Part shown: positions 51,583-59,430 of the stretch, in pieces | Numbering within the stretch: position 1 is the first letter of the stretch | Layout of the letters: the number at the start of each line of letters is the position of its first letter | DNA from: Lateolabrax maculatus | Lineage: Eukaryota; Chordata; Actinopteri; Acropomatiformes; Lateolabracidae | Reading direction: 5' to 3' | NCBI GenBank assembly: GCA_031216445.1 | Contig: CM062210.1 | Location: 11,171,501-11,235,500, forward strand | Length of the DNA: 64,000 nt | The notes under the pieces: generated by a model | Seen by the model: only the letters and a program-made list of their open reading frames with translations | The model's database searches: none | Told to the model about the DNA's origin: nothing | Made by a program: the position numbers and the translations under genes

Positions 51583-52305
51583 CCTGCGCCAGCGCCTGTG
51601 TGTGGGCAGAAATATCCCCCAAAAAAAGGTTGATTTTCAAACAAGATGGCATCCAATTATGTGATTTAAAAAAAACAACACAAACTTACACCACAGTGCG
51701 AGGGAACTTGTTAAACTAAGGTTACACAAGAGTTTTGTCTTCTTTAATCATATCAGCCTTCAACATAAGGGACTCTCCATCAAAATGTACGCTCAGTTAA
51801 ATTGGGCTTCGTCTCTGCTCTATGAGAAAAAAAAGGCGTTTCTGTGTAGTTCCGCTCCGCACAGGCGCTCCAGTGTCGTGTTGTGTCGTAACTTGATGCT
51901 CGGCGCCGTGTTGCCAATCAGCCAACAGCGAGAAAAAAAAAAACACGAGGTCAAAGTTGATTTCTTTAAAAAAAAAAAAAAAAAAAAAGTATTTCCTTCA
52001 TATTTAAACGTAGTTGCACGTGTTTCTGAACGCCTGACGAGTGCCGCTGCGAGACTTGTTTTTCTGACGGAGTCCAGCAGAACAGAATAATATTCAGAAT
52101 CTGGAAGATTTCAGCACCTCGGACAGCGACTGCAGCCAGCTGCTGTCAGGGCCTGTGGTCTCTAACTTCATCTCCCTCCTGATGAACAAACATGGGGTTT
52201 TTTTTTTTTTGTTGTTGTTGTTTTCCCTTCACACTGATCCCTTTAAATGCAAAGTCATGCGAATGAAAACTGATAAATGCGCTTAGCCTATACAATACAA
52301 TATCT
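51583..52305. other. Non-coding, homopolymer-rich
   Basis: It contains A runs at 51,929-51,940 and 51,968-51,988 and a T run near 52,198-52,210. It lies just 3' of the predicted cbln2 polyadenylation site. No gene was seen. Confidence 0.5.
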
Positions 52306-53205
52306 TTTATTAAGCGGGACATATAGGGATTCTTCTATTGTTTCCACAATGTACATTTGGTGAGCAACGTCACTGAACATTAAATCAGTCAAAGCTACGC
52401 AGATTCCGAAATGTAGAACACACAGTAATGTGAATATGTAGTTTATAAATTATATAATTCTTTTTTTTTTTTTTAATAATAAAAGGGCTCTAAGTCGTCT
52501 CCGGTGGCTGAAATATGTCGCCTTTTTTTTTTTCTCTTTTAATAAACTCGTCGGCGGCCTACACTGGGCTTATTTTCAATATGTTCAGCATCCAAACGCA
52601 ACACCATTGACAGCACAGAACATAAAGTAAAAACTTCCACTCGTGCAAAAAAATGCCTTGGGCGTGAAAGCACTTCTTCTCTGGTTGTCCATAATTCCAT
52701 ATACTTCACTTGGACGGAAACCATATATTCTTTAAGGCTATACAAACATAAAATAGAGCATAACGCACTCGGCCTGTCCAGGACATCAGTTCTTCCACAC
52801 GTCATCTTCTCCCGTTTCCATTTTTTTTGCCCAGGTGCACCCGTTTGTCTGTTTGGCAAAGTTTGTTTCCCAAGCAAGAAAAAATCCACATACCGGACAA
52901 GCACACGCCACTGGCCGATCAATACGTTTAATCATCCAGATTGCGTAAAAGTTGATTGATGGATTTGAGTACATGAAACTCCAAGGAAACGTTCATATTG
53001 GACTAGATAGTGGACGAGTGTGGGTATACAGATATTCGTCGGCTTCCTTGGCTGACAGTTATTTAAGTTAAAAATAAATGGCATGTTTTTTTTGTTTTTT
53101 TTTTTGTTTTTTTGTTTTTTTTTGTTGTTTGTTTTTTGTTTTCGTTTCGTTTTGTTCCTCGGTTTTTGGCAGAGTCCCGTGCGACGCGGATCATCGCAGG
53201 TCAGA
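52306..53205 (-). other. cbln2: Probable cbln2 3' untranslated region with polyadenylation signal
   Basis: No further coding sequence follows the TAA. On the minus strand the first clear AATAAA I see is at 52,311-52,306, giving a 3'UTR of about 0.9 kb. The interval carries long homopolymer tracts: T-rich with G interruptions at 53,085-53,155, T at about 52,462-52,474 and T at 52,524-52,533 on the plus strand. The end point is inferred from the hexamer alone, and other polyadenylation sites are possible. Confidence 0.45.
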
Positions 53206-53403
53206 TTATAGAGGAAACACTAGAAAGCCTGAGAAGGTGGAGTATTTCCATCCGCCCATTAGGGTGCCCCGCTCCAGCTTCAGGTAGACCCGGTCCTCCC
53301 GCTCCACCATCAGCAGTACTCCGTTGCTGGCCGCCTCTCTCGTGACGTCCTGGTCACCGGCGAACGCGGATATGACCGGGTAGTCATTCTGCATCAGGTT
53401 CAC
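53206..53403 (-). CDS. cbln2: cbln2 coding exon 3 and stop
   Basis: The acceptor is CTCTCCTGCAG followed by GTGAACCTG. The exon encodes 65 residues, VNLMQNDYPVISAFAGD to GFLVFPL, and ends in TAA at 53,208-53,206. The intron before it is only 128 bases. ISAFAGDQDVTREAASNGVL is the family's conserved stretch. MVEREDRVYLKLERG is closest to CBLN2. Confidence 0.95.
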   Translation of the reverse strand: MNLMQNDYPVISAFAGDQDVTREAASNGVLLMVEREDRVYLKLERGTLMGGWKYSTFSGFLVFPL

Positions 53404-54609
53404 CTGCAGGAGAGGGGAGACGCGGGGGTTTTGGTTTTGTTTTTTTTTTTGTTTTGTTTTTTTTTGGTCGTTGCACTGAAATGCCATGGGCTAAATGCTG
53501 AATGCAGACCGACTGTTTAACAGTTGCTCACCTGTATGGTTTGTCTGTTGTAGACCTTCACCACGTGAAAGCTGAAACTATATATCCCCCTCCTCGGAGC
53601 TTGGAAAACACTCGCTTTGAGATCGAAATGGTTGCCGATGTTCACTAAAACCTGTGACCAAGAAGGGCGCAAAAATGAGACAGTGTTTCATATATATACA
53701 TTCAATCTGCATGCTTATTTAACACAACAGCTGGTTGTTGTTGTTTTTTTTTGTAATGTATCGTTTGTCTCCGCCACGCATAGTGACTACAGAAGAGGCG
53801 TATCAGTCATACTCTGGTTCTGGGATGCCAAATGTATTGGCTGCACTTCAGTCGCAGTTTGGGATGGTTCCCAATTTGATGCGTATAACAGGCCTGCGTC
53901 CAAAGACCTCAGCCGTGACAAAAAAAAGAAAGAAAAAAAAACTTATTGAAACATCCGACCAAAGGCAACACACAATGCACACGTCAGTTCGGCCGAGGCC
54001 TAAGACGCCCACTGTACGTGGTTAATGATCCCGCGTGGGTGATCGCTGGTTTTGCCAGCGCGTCTCTAAACCGCGCCAATTACGCACAGCATTAAATGAG
54101 CCGTTTCCAAAAGGAAAACCGCATTGTGTTGCTTAGGTCGGAGATCACACAGAGCGTGAGTAGTGACACAAAATCAATGACCTCAAACAACTTCTGCTCG
54201 CCCACGGACACAGATATGATGTATGGCGTAAAACAGCGATGGAGCTGTATGCCGGCCTATGTCTGATTCACATTCGACTTTCGCCGGACTGTGCTGGCGC
54301 TTAATCAAGTGGACATCTGACCTGGTCAAAATAGATGGTCATGGACGTGTTGCTCATCTCCGACGGCTCGTGGTTGGTCCCACGCACGGCGGAGAAAGCC
54401 ACCTTTGCCCCGGCGGAGCGGACCGATATGCCGAGCGAGGAGGTGACCCCTCCGTCCGAGGAAGGGTTCGAGTCGCACACCACGAGGCACTTGCCCTCGA
54501 GCACGATGGGCTCCGTGTCGTTCTGGCCGAGGCAGAGAGCCACGCCGCATCCCAGGAGGAGGACCAGAGCCAGGGTGGCGAAGGGTCCCGGGCAGCGCGC
54601 GGGCACCAT
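53206..54609 (-). CDS. cbln2: Cerebellin-2, secreted C1q-domain synaptic organiser (3 exons)
   Basis: The coding sequence joins 54,609-54,322, 53,651-53,532 and 53,403-53,206 and gives 201 residues. Residues 1-28 are a signal peptide with a Leu/Val-rich core. The mature start QNDTEPIVLEGKC is the cerebellin signature. Cys41 and Cys45 (GKCLVVC) are the cysteines that link trimers into hexamers in this family. The C1q domain runs from about residue 69 to the end, which reads STFSGFLVFPL. NDT at residue 30 and NTS at residue 87 are N-glycosylation sites. The stretch SSDGGVTSSLGISVRS and the motif VLVNIGNHFDL match CBLN2 better than CBLN1 or CBLN4. In the family, the secreted hexamer bridges presynaptic neurexins and postsynaptic delta-type glutamate receptors. 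I chose the ATG at 54,609 because it has A at -3 and G at +4 and directly precedes the signal peptide; no ATG was seen in the roughly 90 bases just upstream. Whether it is the a or b teleost copy cannot be told. Confidence 0.96.
53532..53651 (-). CDS. cbln2: cbln2 coding exon 2
   Basis: This 120-base phase-0 exon encodes exactly 40 residues, from VLVNIGNHFD to VYNRQTIQ. It is bounded by an acceptor ending CTTGGTCACAG and a donor reading ACAG/GTGAGC. It forms the middle strands of the C1q jelly roll (RRGIYSFSFHVVKVYNRQ). Confidence 0.95.
54322..54609 (-). CDS. cbln2: cbln2 coding exon 1
   Basis: This exon encodes residues 1-96: the signal peptide, the cysteine-containing N-terminal multimerisation segment, and the start of the C1q fold (KVAFSAVR...MTIYFDQ). 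It ends in TTTGACCAG followed by GTCAGA, a phase-0 donor. The intron placement after the YFDQ codons matches the next exon, which starts VLVNIG as in other cerebellins. Confidence 0.95.
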
Positions 54610-55480
54610 GGTCGGATCGCTGATCCCGTGCACACTGATGCAACCCGGCAGCCCCTTGGAGGTTTGTTGGTGCTCGATCACCTGGTCCAGACTTACTCCC
54701 TTCTCTCTTCCACTCTCTCTCTCTCTCTCTCTCTCTCTTCCTCTATCTGTGATGCTCCCTCACTTTCCCAAACACCCTCTGACACACAGACGCACTCTCT
54801 CCGGCTGCGGCTCCCCTCCCTCCTGTGCGTCTTGGTGGATTTTGGGAGAGTACTCAGACAACTGTTGTTGTAAATCCTGGCGATTTCAAAGGGGGGGGGG
54901 GGGGGGGAAGCGAGAGATTTCATGTCAGACAACAGCAAAAAAAAAAAAAAAAAAAAGAATCTTATACAGTTTTGTCATTAAACTTGAGTATATTCTCTGT
55001 GCGTAAAATGACTATCGTGCGTAAAAGGAAAAGCAGTCCCTGTCAGTAAATGGAAATCCAAAAAACGCGTTGATATAAACACACATTATCACATCTATTC
55101 ATCAAATCAACTATTTGTGCTACTGCGGACTGTTTCCTACAACTGTGCGCAGCACTTTGTGCCAAATTACAATGTCCACGAAAAATGACGTTCCAGTTAT
55201 CTTCTCCCTCGCTCTAACGGATAATTGCGGCGAAGCAACGCACTTTGCGGGCATTTTCTGTTAAGAGAGAAAAAAAAAAAAAAGGTAAATCGTGACCTAC
55301 CTGTGCTATCCATCCCGCTGCTGTGCTCTCTGGTCTCTCGCAGACTGTGAACTGAGCGCTCAGATCGCTGGTGCTGAACAGGCAGAGTCTCTGGGCTCCC
55401 TTTCGAGGGACAACTCACGCCCATTCTTTGTGTGTGGCCACTGCAACGCGACTCCTCGGAAGTGTCCCGCAAATTAAGAG
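54610..55480 (-). promoter_or_regulatory. cbln2: cbln2 5' untranslated and proximal promoter region
   Basis: This lies directly upstream of the cbln2 start codon. It holds a (CT)n run at about 54,713-54,738, a run of 17 G at 54,891-54,907 and a run of 20 A at 54,937-54,956. A moderately GC-rich patch without simple repeats covers 55,290-55,480. No convincing TATA box was found, so the transcription start is not placed. A perfect minus-strand donor, GTAAGT, sits at 54,696-54,691 and could belong to a 5' non-coding exon. Confidence 0.4.
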
Positions 55481-57864
55481 CACACGCGTGGACTAATGGC
55501 TTTGTTTACATATTAATCAGTTCAGTGTGGCGAGCTCAGGGGCCCCTCGGGGGACGGCAGAGATCACTTGCTCTCAGTGTCTGTCATTTATATGCTGTGG
55601 GTTTCTCATGTCTCCGCCTGATTCGTCCGAAATGAAAGGGGCTGCAGCGGATCACCTTGCAGTCGAATGTTACATTCAGCACGCAAGTGTGTGTTACTAA
55701 TTTCAGACTTAAACGTGAATTTTCTTTTCAGGAGTCCAACAAAGATACTTGTGCGCCATCCAGTGGCGGATTTCACTTCTACACAAAAGGCTGCATCTGC
55801 TTGTTAGAGGCGCAGAGGGGAGGGAAAAAAAAAATCAAAGCATAAAAGTGATTAAAATAACAAACTCGTGTGGTATCTGGCTTGCATATTTTACTGATGG
55901 GCGTGTAAATTATTTCACATGCAGGTCACACTTAACAAACACCCCATAAGCAAATTGAAAGCAGGCGACACTTCAGAAAATGCCCACTTCACAGAGAATG
56001 ACCTGCACCTCTCTGTACCACCCTTAGCCTTTCTTTTCAATTCCTGACATGTCATCATCCTTTGAAGAGCTGTGTAGAGGGTCCCTATCAGCTCTGCACA
56101 CCTCTGAAGAGTCTGAGAGTGGGCTTCACAAGTGGCGAGCCCTCACGTCAGACCTTTAATGAGCTGTCATTTTCCTACTTAAAGATAGGCTACATTATGC
56201 ATGGCGCTCACACTTGCAAGGGTAGGTATAACTGTCTTCAACTTAATCAGCTCAACTTAACAGTGGGAGGAAAAGTCAGCATTCCTTCAGCATAATTCAT
56301 TGAAACTGTGATCTGTATTTTGAATGCATGCGAGCGAATGGATAGAAGGGGAGAAAAAAACATATTTTATTTGAAAGGTACTGAATCTAACCGTGAATGA
56401 GCATTGAAAGCCTTGAGACAAATAGAGAATGTGTGGCTTAGATGTATACCAGCTGCCTCCATAAATGCAACGTCCCGTTAATGATCCACTACTTGCAGTG
56501 CATAGAGAAGACTATCATTTTAGACTTAATCATGGTGAACCTTCCCCCTTTTCTCACCCCCGTTTGACAAACATTGCACTGTCAGAGCTGACTGGCAAAC
56601 CAAGCGGAAGAGTGACATCAGGTATCCAAGAGCCACAACTGACCTCACTCCTGCAGAAGGACACACAGCTACAGAAAACATCAAATGTCAAGTACGGGGG
56701 ACATGCAAGGGAAAAGGGATGTGGCCTACGTGGCATTACCATACCAGGGGCTGCCGCTGCCCTAAAAGGGACTTCACTTCCATCAGGCAAGCTGATCGGC
56801 TAGACTGACAACAGTGTTATGGTTATTTTCCCTGACAGCTAGCAGAGCCTACTGGCTCCCAGGAACGGGGAGGTTGATTATGTGATGGGTCTTAAAGCGA
56901 GCCATCTGTTTTTGGAAAGAAAAAGGCTTGGTGGGTTTTCTGGGTTTTTTTTTTCCTCTACAAATCACACATGTATTTCTATTTGCATGACTCCCCTCAT
57001 GACTTTGATCTGATTTTGCTTAACGTAGGAGTCAATTCTTTGTGATCTCGCTGTCACAACAAAGTGAGTCCACATACCTAATACAGTTTTGTCCTATACT
57101 TAGTACTTCTGCTACACAAAATATGCATAAACCATCTTAACGTCCACCCTGTCTGCTCACACCACCATATGCTTCACAAGGACTAAAATACCCTCTTTAA
57201 AATAGATATCTGTGTGTCCATCTGCCTGCCTGTCCATCTGTTTGCTATAAATGACTCTGCATCTTCATATCTGAAATGAGGTCAGACTCTCAAACAAGTT
57301 CATTTGAGAGTTCTCTCTCTCTCACTTCAGCTCTGAATGAAACCGCTGACTGAAGCGGGAAGAGATTGTGTTATGTCTCTCTTTGTCTGGCATTAGTAAG
57401 AGGTGACCTCTATCTTAGCATGTGTGAGGAGACAAATAACATCAATCTTGCCTGTTACCTCCCCCGCCAGCGCAGGGCTAACACCCTGATGAGGAGTTAT
57501 ATTGGTAACCCAGAGAAAGGTCACGGCAGACCATACCGTGTCTGCTAGGGATTACAGTAACTGGTATTTCTTTGTGTGTGGTGGTTCCTTCAAGGTAAAC
57601 CATCAATTGTTAGTGGTAAGACTTGAATCACGGTTAGGGTTAGGCACATTGTGGTTACAGTTAAGTCTACAGGCAGTGAAAGTGATTCAGTGCAATGTGT
57701 GTGTATCCATATACGGCTTATCTATTATTTCAATAACTCATTCCAACCTCATGTCAAACTGAAGTTTTGTTCTTACCTATGTTCAAAATAATCGAAATAC
57801 TAACAGGTTGTATGTGTCTCTAGGTGAACTGTGGCCTACATGACTCATACCTACATTCACATGT
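55481..57864. other. Intergenic, between cbln2 and fbxo15; possible cis-regulatory sequence
   Basis: I see no gene. A forkhead-type TGTTTAC at 55,503-55,509 is followed by ATTAAT at 55,512-55,517. A palindromic AGAGGT-G-ACCTCT sits at 57,399-57,411 and AAGGTCA at 57,517-57,523. The open frame at 56,465-56,803 has no recognisable domain, no splice partners and ordinary intergenic composition, so I do not call it a gene. Confidence 0.4.
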
Positions 57865-58030
57865 ACTGAAGTGCAAGGTGATTAGCTGATTATTTGAATC
57901 GATTAACGATAACATTTTTGTACTTTTACCAAAGTAAAATTTTGAATGCAGGACATAATTATAACAGATTATTTTATATTATTCACTACTTTTATTTAAG
58001 TTAAGGATCTGAATACTTCTTTCACCACTG
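57865..58030. mobile_element. 3' remnant of a teleost MITE-like element (family of the 17.7 kb copy)
   Basis: The block ends with GGATCTGAATACTTCTTTCA and CCACTG, the reverse complement of the CAGTGGTGGAAAG-type terminus that opens the 17.7 kb copy. Its interior (TTTACCAAAGTAAAATTTTG, AATGCAGGAC) belongs to the same dispersed teleost family as I remember it. The left end is diffuse. Confidence 0.6.
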
Positions 58031-58059
58031 TGTATAATGGATTTTGACAAAGCCCAGAA

Positions 58060-58435
58060 GTATTCTACTTTTACTGTATTTTACACTGAGGTATAACTAC
58101 TTTTAAAAGTGGTAATACCACAGTGTAAAATACTGTGTTGCAAGCAAAAGGCATGCATTTGAAATCTTTAGAAAAAAAAGTGCAAAAGTAAAAGTACGCT
58201 ACTCATTTTGCAGAATGGCCCATTTCTCAGTATTATATATCATATTACTGGATTATCATTGTTCATAATTTGTACTGCTAGGTAGCTTAGTCTATAATGA
58301 GATATATTTTATTTGTTGATAATATTTTGTATTTATAATCTGAATCTGTTACACAACTAGTAGCTGGAGTAAAATATAAAGTAACATAACATGGAATTAC
58401 TCAAGTAAAGTAGGCTACAAGTACCTCATAATTGT
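58060..58435. mobile_element. Second adjoining MITE-like remnant, inverted, opening with a palindrome
   Basis: The block carries AAAAGTAAAAGTACGCTACT and ends near TACTCAAGTAAAGTAGG and CTACAAGTACCTCATAATTG. These are the reverse of the ACTTGTACTTGAGTA motifs in the 17.7 kb copy. An imperfect palindrome of about 30 bp per arm lies at 58,072-58,134. The boundaries are approximate. Confidence 0.5.
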
Positions 58436-58444
58436 AGGGCTAGT

Positions 58445-58865
58445 AGAACTACATGAGGTGTCTCTGCCATATGTGTCCAATGTTTAGATACTTGTGTTTA
58501 GGTAGGCCTATGTCCAAGGTCTGGCGCCATCCTGGATGGATGTCCCTTGGGGGTCGTTTTCCTATGTTATGGTCCACCTTCCCTGGTGGCAAAATAGCCA
58601 TATATCGTTATGAGGTTGGCTCTGAGCCTATCTTGACACCACACATTAGCTATACCATGAGGCTTTAAAAGGTGTAGGTTGAGTGGAAAACGGGGGAGAT
58701 TCACATTGGCTTCGGATCTTCTCACAGGCAATCCATGGTGCTTGTTTTGACGCTGTACTTTTTGTAATAAACCTTTTTATACAACTAAGCCGGTGTCAGC
58801 GGAGATTCCTTCATCATCATCACATCATCGCAACTGAAGATACAACATACACTAGGCTACTTGAG
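58445..58865 (+). mobile_element. Possible solo LTR
   Basis: The sequence has LTR-like order: TGT-starting sequence near 58,459, a TTTAAAAGG TATA-like box near 58,663, AATAAA at about 58,768, and a tail ending in CAACA near 58,849. The segment around CAATCCATGGTGCTTGTTTT resembles a dispersed teleost LTR that I recall. No internal retroviral coding sequence is present. I could not find matching target-site duplications, so the exact ends and the class are uncertain. Confidence 0.4.
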
Positions 58866-59039
58866 TAAGTGTACTGACTTTAACTCCCACATAAATCGGA
58901 CCTTGTTATTGAAAGACAGTCGAGCAAAATATGCCTAGTGGTATTTGAATTAATTTATTATTACTATTATTTCTACAGTCTATGATTACATGGTTCACGT
59001 GAACAGTTGTCTCCGCTTTTATTTTGAAGGCCGGAAGGT

Positions 59040-59430
59040 TTGTTTCTGCACGTGGGGGGGGGGGACTTGACCCCCGTCACCATGGCGACTGGACGCGGAC
59101 AGTGGACAGTGGAGAGGCTGAACGCCATCACTTATTCTCCGGGTGATAAATGTCCACAAAAAGGAAGAACAAAAAAAAACCGCAACTTATTTTAGCTAAA
59201 TCACGGAGCTGACGTCCTGGCGGTTGGCCATCTTGTATCCCACCGGCCTGTAAACAGACGACGCTGCGGGCGTCACGCAGCCTCCCGGAGATGACCTCGC
59301 ACCCGTCCCCGAGGGGGTCAAGACCAGCGGAACGAATGGCGGCGCCAGGAGCGGCTTCTAACGCAGCGAGGACGTCCGGCAGAGCTGACAAATGGCCCCC
59401 GGCGCCCGCTCGGAGGTGCGTGGACAGGTA
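59040..59430 (+). promoter_or_regulatory. fbxo15: CpG-rich island at the start of fbxo15
   Basis: This is a sharp rise in GC and CpG content compared with the AT-rich flanks, with many CG dinucleotides between 59,210 and 59,430. A YY1-type motif, GGCCATCTTG, lies at 59,227-59,236; such motifs are typical just downstream of housekeeping-type starts. A run of 11 G is at 59,054-59,064. An open frame from an ATG at 59,291 reaches a possible donor near 59,428, but its phase does not fit the F-box exon. I read it as island sequence or an alternative leader. Confidence 0.6.
59082..59142 (+). CDS. fbxo15: Probable fbxo15 coding exon 1
   Basis: An ATG in an excellent context (GTCACCATGG) opens 20 codons (MATGRGQWTVERLNAITYSP) and one extra base before GTGATA. 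The phase-1 end joins exactly with the phase of the F-box exon, which starts TG/ATG. The MATGRG start also resembles mammalian FBXO15 as I recall it. No transcript evidence is available, and translation could instead start at the ATG at 61,231. Confidence 0.5.

Noticed and set aside
54259..55006. The two longest open frames in the window (204 and 223 codons, plus strand)
   Set aside because: They are antisense shadows of cbln2 exon 1 and its CT/G-rich 5' region. The minus strand gives a perfect cerebellin with correct splice sites.
56465..56803. 112-codon plus-strand frame between cbln2 and fbxo15
   Set aside because: No recognisable domain, no promoter or splice context, and another frame on the opposite strand is equally open.
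57635..57650. GGTTAGGGTTAGG, telomere-like
   Set aside because: Only two units; too short for an interstitial telomere array.
59128..59391. Minus-strand Ala/Gly/Leu-rich frame over the CpG island
   Set aside because: It has no ATG (it would need TTG), its GC-rich composition explains the openness, and no downstream exon fits.
59291..59428. Plus-strand frame from a second ATG in the island, ending at a GTAATC donor
   Set aside because: The phase does not fit the F-box exon; joining would create an immediate stop. It may be a leader or chance.
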